Notes: generated from the sequence alone by a model not told the origin. Shown: positions 42,542-50,584, counted from the stretch's first letter. The stretch: DNA of 64,000 nt from Nonomuraea antri (GCF_013283785.1 NZ_JABCPZ010000012.1:29303-93302), one strand, 5' to 3'. Numbers and translations are program-made.

Positions 42542-42569
42542 ACTATATACCCCCTGGGGGTAATGGCAA
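42542..42569 (-). promoter_or_regulatory. copZ promoter with CsoR-type operator in the spacer
   Basis: On the minus strand, TTGCCA (42569-42564) and TATAGT (42547-42542) are 16 bp apart. The palindrome TACCCCCTGGGGGTA (42548-42562) fills the spacer. This matches the known CsoR operator type (TACCC.....GGGTA), so Cu(I) would relieve repression of copZ. Confidence 0.85.
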
Positions 42570-42631
42570 CGCATAGATCGGAACCGCCCGGTTAGTGGGG
42601 AGGGGACATCACCGTCGCGAGGGGGTTCCCC

Positions 42632-43177
42632 ATGTTGCAGGGCAAGACGATCGCGTTCCTGGCCGCGCCCGAAGGCGTCGAGCAGGTGGAGCTCACCGAG
42701 CCGTGGAAGGCGGTCAAGCAGGCCGGCGGCACGCCCAAGCTGATCTCCACCGCCCCCGGCCAGATCCAGGGCTTCAACCACCTGGACAAGGCCGACACGT
42801 TCGCCGTGGACGCGACCGTCGACGACGCCGACGCGGCCGAGTTCGCCGGCCTGGTACTCCCCGGGGGTGTGGCCAACCCGGACTTCCTGCGCACGGTCCC
42901 GGCCGCGGTGCGTTTCGCCCGCGCCTTCTTCGACTCGGGCAAGCCGGTCGCCGTCATCTGCCACGGCCCGTGGACGCTGATCGAGGCCGACGTGGTGCGC
43001 GGCCGCACCCTCACCTCCTGGCCGAGCCTGCAGACCGACCTGCGTAACGCGGGCGCGACCTGGGTGGACCAGGAGGTCGTGATCTGCACCGACGGGCCGA
43101 ACGCGCTCGTCAGCAGCCGCAAGCCGGACGACCTGAAGGCCTTCTGCCAGGCCGCCGTCGATCAGCTCGGCAAGTGA
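42632..43177 (+). CDS. DJ-1/PfpI family protein
   Basis: A 181-aa protein of the class I glutamine amidotransferase-like fold. The nucleophile-elbow Cys is in VAVICHGPWTLIEAD (about residues 106-120). The acidic partner Glu is in APEGVEQVEL near residue 14. Such proteins act as protease-like, glyoxalase-like or chaperone enzymes under stress. It starts at ATG 42632, 63 bp from the CsoR-type operator, but the copper link is only positional. Confidence 0.9.
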   Translation: MLQGKTIAFLAAPEGVEQVELTEPWKAVKQAGGTPKLISTAPGQIQGFNHLDKADTFAVDATVDDADAAEFAGLVLPGGVANPDFLRTVPAAVRFARAFFDSGKPVAVICHGPWTLIEADVVRGRTLTSWPSLQTDLRNAGATWVDQEVVICTDGPNALVSSRKPDDLKAFCQAAVDQLGK

Positions 43178-43193
43178 GCCGGACGATACCCGC

Positions 43194-44411
43194 TCAGGAG
43201 AGCGATTCCAGGCGGCCGAGCAGGAACAGGTAGTCGTCGGCGTCGAGACGGCCGAGGTCGCCGGTACGCAGCCAGCCCCCGCGCAGCTTGCCCGCGGTGC
43301 GTTCGGAGTCGCCCACGTAGCCGGTCATGACCTGCGGCGATCGGGTCCACACCTCACCGGCGGCGCCGGCGGGCAGCGGGACACCGTCCTGGTCGCAGAC
43401 GCGTACCTCGACCCCCGGTGCGCGGAAGCCGACCGAGGCGAGCAGGGCCGCCCTGGCGTGGGCGGCGGCGGGCAGCGCGGTGATCAACCCGGCCTCCGTC
43501 GACCCGTAGCAGTGCAGCAACACCGGGGCCAGGAGTTCGGCGGCCCGGGCCAGGCGCACCGGGACGGCCGCCTCGCCGCCGTAGGCCAGCGAGCGCAGCC
43601 GGCGGTCGAACCGCACCCCGGTGGCGGCGAGGTGATCGGCCAGGTCGTACAGGGCCGAGGTGGGCAGTTCCGCGTGCGTCACGCGTTCGCCGTTGGCGAG
43701 CCGGACGAACCGTTCCGGTCCGGCGTCGTCGGTCAGGATCGCGGTGCCGCCGGTGGCCAGCGTCCACAGGGTGATCTGGTTGGGCAGGTGGTCGCCGGGC
43801 AGGAGCAGGTAGCGCCACGGGCCCCGGCCGTACACCGACTTGGCCGTCATGAGCTGGGCGGACTCGGCCCGGTGGCTGTAGGCGACGGCCTTGGGCAGGC
43901 TGGTGGTGCCGGTGCTGAACGTCACCGAGGAGACGACCTCCGGCCCGACCCGGACGGGCGCGATCGCCGGCGCGGGCCCGGCCGCGAACAGGTCGCCGGT
44001 CTCGTACCCCAGCCGGGCGTGCACGGGCACCGGGCACTCCGCGAGCAGTTCCCCCGCCGTCTCGGCCATCGTCGACTCGTGGAGCAGGACGCGGACGCCC
44101 ATCTCCCGCATCGTCTCGGCCGCGACCCGCACCGGGACGGCCGGCAGCAGGTGCACGAACGGGCAGCCCAGCATGAGCGCGGCCAGCCGGGCGATCGGGG
44201 ACTCCGGGTGGGTGCCGTACAGGCAGGCGATCGGGTCGCCGGACCGCACCCCCCGGGCGATCAGTCCCGCCACCCCGGCCGACACCGCCGCGAGCACCTG
44301 GTCGCCGCTCAGCCGCCGGTTCTCGTGCACCAGCGCCTCGCGCGAGCCGGCCGAGCGCAGCCCGCGCAGCACGGCGGGGCCGAGCCCGCCCTTCACGCCG
44401 TCCGAGGTCAT
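43194..44411 (-). CDS. adenylate-forming (AMP-binding) protein lacking the C-terminal domain
   Basis: A 405-aa protein from ATG 44411 (ATGA overlap with the gene before). The core motifs of acyl-CoA synthetases/adenylation domains are present: VTFSTGTTSLPKAVAYSH (P-loop-like A3), HCYGSTEAGLI (A5), AGEVWTRSPQVMTGYVGD, and LRTGDLGRLDADDYLFLLGR (A7/A8 start). The protein then ends with LESLS. The usual C-terminal domain of about 100 residues, with the A10 catalytic Lys needed for adenylation, is absent. There is no room for it, as the convergent gene ends 16 bp away. It may act in adenylate transfer in trans, bind without catalysis, or be decaying. Confidence 0.85.
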   Translation of the reverse strand: MTSDGVKGGLGPAVLRGLRSAGSREALVHENRRLSGDQVLAAVSAGVAGLIARGVRSGDPIACLYGTHPESPIARLAALMLGCPFVHLLPAVPVRVAAETMREMGVRVLLHESTMAETAGELLAECPVPVHARLGYETGDLFAAGPAPAIAPVRVGPEVVSSVTFSTGTTSLPKAVAYSHRAESAQLMTAKSVYGRGPWRYLLLPGDHLPNQITLWTLATGGTAILTDDAGPERFVRLANGERVTHAELPTSALYDLADHLAATGVRFDRRLRSLAYGGEAAVPVRLARAAELLAPVLLHCYGSTEAGLITALPAAAHARAALLASVGFRAPGVEVRVCDQDGVPLPAGAAGEVWTRSPQVMTGYVGDSERTAGKLRGGWLRTGDLGRLDADDYLFLLGRLESLS

Positions 44412-45526
44412 CGCTCCCCCGCCCGTTCCGGGGTGGCCGACAGCCGGGCCAGGTCGAGGCCCAGGTCCTGGCCGAGCTCCGGGTCCCGGCCGAGGCAGAG
44501 GTCGCGGATGAGCTCGCCGGCCGCCGGGGCGTTGCACAGGCCGTGGCCGGAGAAGCCGGCGGCGTACAGGAACGTGGCCGCCCCGGGCGCGCGGCCGAGG
44601 AAGGCGGTGCGGTCCGGGCTGGCGTCGCGCACGCCGGTGACGGCGGTGTGCAGCTCGGCCCCGGCCAGGCCCGGATAGACGGCGGCGAGCTGCGTGGCCA
44701 CCCGCTCGCGCCAGAGCTCGCGTTCCTGGTCCGGGTACCCCATCCCGATCAGCAGCCGGTCGCCGCGCAGGCGGACGAGCAGGCCGCTGGCGGCGTGCAG
44801 GGTGACCGGGATGTCCGGGGTGCGCGGCAGCGGCCCGGTGGTGAGCAGCTCCTGCACGACCGGCTCGGTGAGCGGCAGCCGCACTCCCGCCGACCTGGCG
44901 AGATCGCCCGACCAGGCGCCGGCCGCGCACACGATCGCCTCGGCCCGGACCGGGCCGTCCGTGGTGTGGACGAGACCTGCGGCCGGGTCGACGGCGGTGA
45001 CCGGGCAGTGCGTACGCAGCTCCGCGCCGGCGTTCCTGGCCGCCTCGGCGTAGCCCTTGACGATGGCCGCGGTGTCGGAGACGTAGGCGGCCGGCGACCA
45101 GGCGGCGGCCAGCAGCGGCACGTCGTCGCCGATGAGCGGGTTGCGCCGCCTGGCCTCGTCCGGGCTGATCAGCTCGACCTCGACGCCGGCGGCGCGCTGA
45201 CCGGGCAGGTCGGCCTCGAAGCTCGCCACCTGCCCGGGCTCGGTGAACAGCACCAGGTAGCCGACCTGCCGCAGGGGCAGGTCGAAGCCCGGCCGTTCGG
45301 GGAAGGCGTGGTAGGCGGCCAGGCTGCGGACGGCCAGCGCCGAGCTGGCGACGTTGCCGGCGAAGTACGCCCGCACCACGTCCGCGGTGGCCTTCGAGGC
45401 GCCGGAGCCCAGCGCGTCGCGTTCCAGCAGCACGGTGGCGACGCCCGCCTCCGCCAGGTGGAAGGCGATCGACAGGCCGATCACGCCGCCGCCGATCACC
45501 ACCGTCCCGGTGCGCTCGGCCGTCAC
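44408..45526 (-). CDS. DAO-family FAD-dependent amine/amino-acid oxidoreductase
   Basis: A 372-aa flavoenzyme from GTG 45526. The FAD motif is VVIGGGVIGLSIAFHLAEAG (residues 9-28), with LLERDALGSGASKATADVV after it. The C-terminus has GRAPGAATFLYAAGFSGHGL, then the helix NAPAAGELIRDL, the second FAD contact of sarcosine/glycine oxidase-type proteins. It would oxidise a C-N bond of an amino acid or secondary amine. It is the middle gene of a three-gene chain with 4-bp overlaps on both sides, so it works with the cucumopine-synthase-like and adenylating proteins. Confidence 0.92.
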   Translation of the reverse strand: MTAERTGTVVIGGGVIGLSIAFHLAEAGVATVLLERDALGSGASKATADVVRAYFAGNVASSALAVRSLAAYHAFPERPGFDLPLRQVGYLVLFTEPGQVASFEADLPGQRAAGVEVELISPDEARRRNPLIGDDVPLLAAAWSPAAYVSDTAAIVKGYAEAARNAGAELRTHCPVTAVDPAAGLVHTTDGPVRAEAIVCAAGAWSGDLARSAGVRLPLTEPVVQELLTTGPLPRTPDIPVTLHAASGLLVRLRGDRLLIGMGYPDQERELWRERVATQLAAVYPGLAGAELHTAVTGVRDASPDRTAFLGRAPGAATFLYAAGFSGHGLCNAPAAGELIRDLCLGRDPELGQDLGLDLARLSATPERAGER

Positions 45527-46461
45527 GCCGGCACTCCGCCGGGACGCTGCTCCGCCTCCCACGGGAACAGGTGCGAGTTCCAGCTGCCCAGGCAGTTGAC
45601 GTACAGCGCCAGGTGCGCCATCAGGGCGGTGAAGTCGTCGCGGTCGTCGATGGAGTCGAGCAGGTCGAGCATCCTGCGGGTGAAGCCCCACAGGTTCTCC
45701 AGCCCGCAGTAGCCGAGGAACTCGGCCGGGGTGCCGGCCAGGACGCGGGCCATGTGCCGCAGCGCGTCCATCGGCATGCCCTCCGACGCCGCCCGCACCA
45801 GCCCGCCGTAGCAGGCGTAGCCCAGCGGCCGGGTCTCGCCGTTGACGAAGACCAGGGTGGTCAGCAGCGTGCCGAAGCTGCCCGCGCCCGAGGCGACGCG
45901 GCCCTCGTGCAGGTCGACCAGCTCGCGCGGCGCCTGCAGCCAGATCCGGTCCGTTTCCGCGTGCACGTCCCGGATGAGCGCGTTCACCTGCGGGTTGGTC
46001 GCGCCCAGCAGGGGCAGCCGGTGACCGGTGGCGGTGTCGGCCCGGCGCACCTCGGCCAGGACCGGCTTCTTGGTGGAGAAGACGGCCTCCCAGACCGCCT
46101 GCCCGGCCTCGGCGAGCACGTCGAGGTCCGCCTCCGCCACCTGTCCGACCGGAGTGGCGGTCATGGGCTCGGTCAGCTCGCCGTACTTGATGCCGAGGTG
46201 CTGCAGGCGGGAGCAGAAGACCGTGCCGTCGGGCACCGTACGGCGGTCGACGCGGTGGGTGGCGGGCAGATGCAGCAGGCCGTGGATCGGGGCCAGGTGG
46301 TACAGGTGCCGGCCGGCCACCAGTGCATGACCTTGCAGCGTGCAGTAGGGCAGTGCGTCCCACAACGCCTCGGAGAGCGCGAGATTGCGCTCGTCAAGCG
46401 TGGCCGACACCGTCATTCCCAGGCTCGGCCAACTGATCTCTATGCGCTTCGACTCATTCAC
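45523..46461 (-). CDS. cyclophilin-like protein resembling cucumopine synthase
   Basis: A 312-aa protein from GTG 46461. The N-terminal domain of about 110 residues fits the cyclophilin-like DUF3830 pattern: RIEISWPSLGMTVSATLDE, ALPYCTLQGHALVAGRHLY, GTVFCSRLQHLGIKYGELTE, TPVGQV. The remaining 200 residues are helical (LDVLAEAGQAVWEAVFSTK; MDALRHMARVLAGTPAEFLG; FTALMAHLALYVNCLGSWN). Agrobacterial cucumopine synthase, which condenses histidine with 2-oxoglutarate, combines these two parts, and length agrees. The assignment rests on recalled architecture, so the real substrate is open. It is first in a three-gene operon. No Shine-Dalgarno is seen, but TAACAT lies 8 nt upstream, so it may be leaderless. 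Confidence 0.6.
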   Translation of the reverse strand: MNESKRIEISWPSLGMTVSATLDERNLALSEALWDALPYCTLQGHALVAGRHLYHLAPIHGLLHLPATHRVDRRTVPDGTVFCSRLQHLGIKYGELTEPMTATPVGQVAEADLDVLAEAGQAVWEAVFSTKKPVLAEVRRADTATGHRLPLLGATNPQVNALIRDVHAETDRIWLQAPRELVDLHEGRVASGAGSFGTLLTTLVFVNGETRPLGYACYGGLVRAASEGMPMDALRHMARVLAGTPAEFLGYCGLENLWGFTRRMLDLLDSIDDRDDFTALMAHLALYVNCLGSWNSHLFPWEAEQRPGGVPA

Positions 46462-46469
46462 ATTCAGTA

Positions 46470-46475
46470 ATGTTA
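46470..46475 (-). promoter_or_regulatory. possible -10 element for leaderless transcription of the cucumopine-like operon
   Basis: TAACAT on the minus strand ends 8 nt before the GTG at 46461, which matches the usual distance for a transcription start at the start codon. No ribosome site precedes the GTG. No clear -35 was identified. Confidence 0.4.
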
Positions 46476-46570
46476 GAGTCGCGGTCGGTAATCTGGGGCT
46501 CCGACTTGCCGACGTTCCGTTACTGACAGAGTCGAAACTCGGCTGTAACGCCTTGTCCTTGGCAAGGAAA

Positions 46571-46588
46571 TGGTCTAGACGTAGACCA
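46571..46588. promoter_or_regulatory. GntR-like palindrome between operon and permease
   Basis: Arms TGGTCTA (46571-46577) and TAGACCA (46582-46588) are perfect complements around GACG. TGGTC...GACCA is a common core of FadR/LldR-type GntR operators. It sits 37 bp upstream of the permease ATG. No GntR gene is in the window. Confidence 0.6.
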
Positions 46589-46624
46589 AATAGAGCGTCC
46601 TCCGCGCCCCCCCAGGGAGACCTC

Positions 46625-48154
46625 ATGACCCTTGAAGAGGATTCCAGGCGACTCGCCGAGCTCGGCTACAAGCAGGAGCTGGCCCGGACCTGGAGCGGAT
46701 TCTCCAACTTCGCGATCTCCTTCTCCATCATCTCGATCCTCGCCGGCTGCTTCACCACCTTCGGTCAAGCCTGGAACAACGGCGGCCCCATCGCCATCTC
46801 GTGGGGCTGGCCACTCATCTCCCTGTTCATCCTGATCATCGGTTTCTGCATGTCCGAGCTGGTCTCGGCGTACCCGACGGCGGGCGGCATCTACTGGTGG
46901 GCCGCCAAGATGGGCAAGCCGATCCACGGCTGGTTCACCGGGTGGCTCAACCTGATCGGCCTCATCGCGGTGACCGCCTCGGTCGACTACGGCTGTGCCA
47001 CGTTCCTCAACATCACGCTCAACCGGCTGACCAACGGCGGCTGGGAGGCCACGCTGCCGCAGGCGTTCCTGCTGTTCGTGATCATCCTGGCGCTGCACGC
47101 GCTGATCAACATCTACAGCCACAAGCTCATCTCGCTGCTGCAGAACGTCTCGGTCTGGTGGCACGTGGCCGGCGCCGCGATCGTGGTCGCCATCCTGATC
47201 TTCGCGCCCAGCCAGCACCAGTCGGCCGAGTTCGTCTTCTTCGGCACGAACAACAACTCCGGCTTCGGCGACGGCTCGGACGGCCTGCCCTTCTGGCTGT
47301 ACGTGCTGCCGCTGGGCTTCCTGCTCACCCAGTACACGATCACCGGCTTCGACGCCTGCGCCCACGTCTCGGAGGAGACCCACGGCGCGGCCAGGTCCGC
47401 GGCGCGCGGCCTGTGGCAGTCGATCTTCTACTCGGCGATCGGCGGCTGGATCCTGCTGCTGTCGTTCCTGTTCGCCGCCACCAACGTGGACGAGATCAAC
47501 AAACAGGGCGGATTCGTCGGCGCGATCTTCGAGACCGCGCTGTCGTCGCCGCTGGCCACCGCGATCTTCGCGATCTCCACGATCGGCCAGTTCTTCTGCG
47601 GCATGAGCTGCGTGACCTCGATGTCGCGGATGACGTACGCGTTCTCCCGCGACGGCGCGGTGCCCGGCTGGCGGCTGTGGTCGAAGGTCGACCGCAACCG
47701 CACCCCGGTCTACGCGATCATCGGCGGCTGCGTGGCCGCCGCCCTGCTCACCCTGCCCGCCCTGTACGCCCCGCCCGGCTCCTCGACCCCTGTCGCCTTC
47801 TACGCCGTGGTCTCGATCGCGGTCATCGGCCTCTACCTGGCCTTCCTCATCCCGATCTGGCTGCGGCTGCGCATGGGCGAGGCGTTCCAGCCCGGCCCGT
47901 GGACGCTGGGCAGGAAGTATCGGGTGTTGTGCTGGATCGCCTGCGTCGAGATCGTGATCGTCTCGATCTACTTCATCATGCCGTTCTCACCGGCCGGCGT
48001 GCCCGGCAACGCCGACTTCACCTGGACGTCGGTGAACTACGCGCCGATCGCGGTCGGCGTGGTGCTCATCGGCATCGCCCTGTGGTGGGCGGTGTCGGCC
48101 AAGCACTGGTTCAAGGGCCCCCGCCGCACCATCGACGAGGTGCCCGTCCCCTGA
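46625..48154 (+). CDS. APC-superfamily amino acid permease
   Basis: A 509-aa protein with about 12 membrane segments from ATG 46625. It begins SRRLAELGYKQELARTWSGF then SNFAISFSIISILAGCFTTF, the typical start of the GABA/choline-permease-like (ACT) branch. Other landmarks: YPTAGGIYWWAAKMG and HVSEETHGAARSAARG (the conserved EE..A..SA.RG). Substrates in this branch are amino acids and amines such as GABA, putrescine or choline. It is divergent from the cucumopine-synthase-like operon and probably supplies or exports that pathway's substrate. Confidence 0.92.
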   Translation: MTLEEDSRRLAELGYKQELARTWSGFSNFAISFSIISILAGCFTTFGQAWNNGGPIAISWGWPLISLFILIIGFCMSELVSAYPTAGGIYWWAAKMGKPIHGWFTGWLNLIGLIAVTASVDYGCATFLNITLNRLTNGGWEATLPQAFLLFVIILALHALINIYSHKLISLLQNVSVWWHVAGAAIVVAILIFAPSQHQSAEFVFFGTNNNSGFGDGSDGLPFWLYVLPLGFLLTQYTITGFDACAHVSEETHGAARSAARGLWQSIFYSAIGGWILLLSFLFAATNVDEINKQGGFVGAIFETALSSPLATAIFAISTIGQFFCGMSCVTSMSRMTYAFSRDGAVPGWRLWSKVDRNRTPVYAIIGGCVAAALLTLPALYAPPGSSTPVAFYAVVSIAVIGLYLAFLIPIWLRLRMGEAFQPGPWTLGRKYRVLCWIACVEIVIVSIYFIMPFSPAGVPGNADFTWTSVNYAPIAVGVVLIGIALWWAVSAKHWFKGPRRTIDEVPVP

Positions 48155-48182
48155 GACTCCGGCGAGGGGCGTGGTGCCGGCC

Positions 48183-48254
48183 GCGCCCCTCGTCAGGAGA
48201 GCGCCCTTCGTCAGGAGAGTGCCCTTCGCCAGGAGCGCGCCCCTCGGCAGGAAA
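48183..48254. repeat. four tandem 18-bp repeats
   Basis: Four units: 48183-48200, 48201-48218, 48219-48236, 48237-48254, each a variant of GCGCCCTTCGTCAGGAGA with one to four changes. They fill the gap between the permease and lipB stops. The unit is a multiple of three, but no gene reads through it. It could act as a transcript end or be a replication-slippage array. Confidence 0.85.
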
Positions 48255-48257
48255 GTG

Positions 48258-48893
48258 TCAGGACGCTTCGAAGGCGGCGGCGACCGCGGCGCGGACGTCG
48301 GCCATGGCGACGTCGCCCAGCTCGCGCTTGAGCGAGGTCATGTCCACGTCGGGCATGCCGCAGGCGACCGCCCAGTGCCACGGCTCCAGGTCGCCGTCGA
48401 CGTTGAGCGCGAAGCCGTGGCTGGTGACGCCGCGGCTCTGGCGCATGCCGATCGAGATGATCTTGCGGCCGGTCTCGGCCGTCCAGACGCCCGTCAGCAG
48501 TTCGGAACCCGGCGGGGTGTCACGGCGCTCGGCGGGCAGGCCGAGCTTGCCGAGCGCCTCCACCAGGCGCAGCTCCACCTCGCGGACGTAGTCGACGATG
48601 CCCTGGTCTTCCGACAGCTTGACGATCAGGTAGCCGACGAGCTGGCCGGGGCCGTGGTAGGTGAGCTGGCCCCCGCGGCCGGTCTCGACCACGGGGATGC
48701 CACGTGAAGGGTCGGGCAGGTGCTCCATCGGCGTACGACGGCCGATCGTGTAGACCGACGGATGGCTGAGCAGCCAGAGTGTGTCGGGACTTTCGTCCCG
48801 CTGGCGCCGGCCGACCAGGTCGGCCATGCGTTCCATCGCCATGTCGTAGTCGACGAGCTCATCCTGGACGAGCGTCAGCGGCCTTGCCCTCAT
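48258..48893 (-). CDS. lipB: octanoyltransferase LipB
   Basis: A 211-aa protein from ATG 48893. It transfers octanoyl from acyl carrier protein to lipoyl domains. Landmarks: LWLLSHPSVYTIGRRTPMEH, GRGGQLTYHGPGQLVGY, the catalytic-Lys segment GRKIISIGMRQSRGVTSHG, and the catalytic Cys in WAVACGMPDVDMTSL. The lipA gene that usually follows is not beside it here. The PspC-like gene lies just upstream (20 bp) on the same strand. Confidence 0.96.
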   Translation of the reverse strand: MRARPLTLVQDELVDYDMAMERMADLVGRRQRDESPDTLWLLSHPSVYTIGRRTPMEHLPDPSRGIPVVETGRGGQLTYHGPGQLVGYLIVKLSEDQGIVDYVREVELRLVEALGKLGLPAERRDTPPGSELLTGVWTAETGRKIISIGMRQSRGVTSHGFALNVDGDLEPWHWAVACGMPDVDMTSLKRELGDVAMADVRAAVAAAFEAS

Positions 48894-48913
48894 GCCTTCG
48901 AGGATATGCCGCC

Positions 48914-49096
48914 CTAGTACTTCTTCGGCTCCTGGGGGACGAGGATCCACATGGCGATGTAGAGCACCCACATCGGGCCGGGCAGGAGCGACAGGATCAG
49001 CCAGAGAATCCGGACCAGCGTGGGCGGCAGACCCATCTTGTCGGCGAGACCGCCGCAGACGCCAGCGATGATCTTGTGGTCTCTTGAGCGGTACAT
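48914..49096 (-). CDS. PspC-domain small membrane protein
   Basis: A 60-aa protein: MYRSRDHKIIAGVCGGLADK then LVRILWLILSLLPGPMWVLY. The R...IAGVCGGLA motif and single hydrophobic region define the PspC domain. These proteins sense or respond to membrane stress. It ends 20 bp before lipB on the same strand, so cotranscription is possible. Confidence 0.9.
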   Translation of the reverse strand: MYRSRDHKIIAGVCGGLADKMGLPPTLVRILWLILSLLPGPMWVLYIAMWILVPQEPKKY

Positions 49097-49160
49097 TCCT
49101 TGTTCCTCCGTGTGGTTACGACCTATCTGTGAAACGGTCGGCCAGGTCGTACCTCTCCCA

Positions 49161-49667
49161 CTACGGACCCTGAGAAAACCCTGTAAGGGTCAGCCACTCG
49201 TGCGCCATGGCCAGATGTTCCCTGGTCAGGCCATGTCTGGGATCGACGTGGACGAGCAGGAAATCATCGAGACCCTGATGCACCCTGAGGTACTCCTCGT
49301 CCTCCGCCCACACCTGGTCGTCGAACCAGACGAACGGCCGACGCTCGGCGTACGCGGCCACGTGCGGGGTCTTGAACATCTCGCCGTGCTCGTTGGGCAG
49401 CACGGGGGTCATGGGGATGACGGGCAGCGGGGGCAGGCCGATCCGCGGCGCGATCCAGTCGTTGGCGTGGTGTTCCCAGGTGGTGGCCCAGACCAGCTCG
49501 GCCCCGGTGGCCAGGGCCAGATCGAGCAGGCCGCGCCCGTGCTTGGCGTTCAGGTGCACGGTGTAGACCTCGCTGCCGATGCTGCACCGGTAGCGGCGGA
49601 AGTCGGGCGAGGGACGGCTCATCGGGTTGAGCACCCCGTCGACGTCGACCAGCAGCAGCGGCTTCAT
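49161..49667 (-). CDS. HAD-like hydrolase domain protein
   Basis: A 168-aa protein from ATG 49667. It starts MKPLLLVDVDGVLNPM, with the DVDGVLN nucleophile motif, and has ELVWATTWEHHANDWI (the Ser/Thr motif II with W.T.W) and FVWFDDQVW as the acidic motif IV. This set is typical of the HAD domains found in Swiss-army-knife RNA repair proteins and similar solo proteins. The substrate is unknown. Its ATGA overlaps the stop of the AraC gene, so both are in one operon. Confidence 0.85.
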   Translation of the reverse strand: MKPLLLVDVDGVLNPMSRPSPDFRRYRCSIGSEVYTVHLNAKHGRGLLDLALATGAELVWATTWEHHANDWIAPRIGLPPLPVIPMTPVLPNEHGEMFKTPHVAAYAERRPFVWFDDQVWAEDEEYLRVHQGLDDFLLVHVDPRHGLTREHLAMAHEWLTLTGFSQGP

Positions 49668-50584
49668 CCGAGCACTCCCGCCCGATACTCCTGCGGGCTG
49701 ACGCCGCGCACCCGTTTGAACGCGGTGCTCAGCGCGAACGGGCTGCCGTAGCCGACCTTCCTGGCCACCGAGCCGACCGTGGCGTCCGGCTCGCGCAGCA
49801 GGTCGGCGGCCATGGCCAGGCGCCAGTCCGTGAGGAAGGCCATCGGCGGCTCGCCGACCAGGTCGGTGAAACGCCTGGCCAGCGAGGCACGCGAGACACC
49901 CACCTGGGCGGCGAGCGCGGCGACCGTCCAGGGGTGTGCCGGGTTGTTCTGCAGCATCCGCATGGCCCGCCCGACCAGCGGGTCGCCCATCGCCCGGTAC
50001 CAGGCCGGCGCCTCGTGGGTGGCGAACCAGGATCGCAGCGCCGCGATGAGCAGCAGGTCGAGCAGCCGGTCGAGCACCGCCTCCTGGCCCGGCTCGTCCT
50101 TGACGATCTCGTCGCGGAGCAGGCCGATGACCGGGCCGCCGGGTTGCTTCAGCAACGCGGGCAGCGCTTCCAGCAGCCGTCTGCTGACCTCGCCCTCCAT
50201 CTGGTACGTCCCGGTGATCAGTACGGTGGCCCCGTCGGGGTCGTTCCCCCAGCTTCGCACGCCCAGGTCCATCGCCTGGTAGAGGGACTGCCCGTCGAGC
50301 GTGGTGCAGTGCTGCCCGGGGTGGATGATGATCTGCGGCGCGGTCTCCGGGTGGTCGGCCACCGTGTACGGCTCGGGCCCGCGCAGGATCGCCACCTCGC
50401 CCGGCGCCAGCTCCATCGGGTCGCCCCGGTCGGGCAGCACCCAGGCGGAGCCGCGGACGAGCGCGGCCAGCGTGAGCGGGGCCTCGTCCTGGATGCGCAG
50501 CGACCACGGCGGGTTCAGCAACGAGCGCAGCAGGAACGCGTTACGCGCCCGAGGCCCGTCGAGGAGGGCGGCCAGCTGATCCAT
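49664..50584 (-). CDS. AraC-family regulator with N-terminal cupin
   Basis: A 306-aa protein. The N-terminal cupin-like domain (RGSAWVLPDRGDPMELAPGE, then VAILRGPEPYTVADH) is of the AraC cupin-6 type. The C-terminal double HTH is at about residues 210-300: WTVAALAAQVGVSRASLARR and VARKVGYGSPFALSTAFKRV. It is divergent from the NmrA-like gene at 50659, its likely target. This arrangement is common in actinobacteria and proteobacteria. The HAD gene is coupled downstream. Confidence 0.93.
   Translation of the reverse strand: MDQLAALLDGPRARNAFLLRSLLNPPWSLRIQDEAPLTLAALVRGSAWVLPDRGDPMELAPGEVAILRGPEPYTVADHPETAPQIIIHPGQHCTTLDGQSLYQAMDLGVRSWGNDPDGATVLITGTYQMEGEVSRRLLEALPALLKQPGGPVIGLLRDEIVKDEPGQEAVLDRLLDLLLIAALRSWFATHEAPAWYRAMGDPLVGRAMRMLQNNPAHPWTVAALAAQVGVSRASLARRFTDLVGEPPMAFLTDWRLAMAADLLREPDATVGSVARKVGYGSPFALSTAFKRVRGVSPQEYRAGVLG

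Noticed and set aside
43177..43194. Frameshift that might hide the missing C-terminal domain of the adenylating protein
   Set aside because: Only 16 bp separate it from the convergent DJ-1/PfpI gene; no coding sense continues in any frame.
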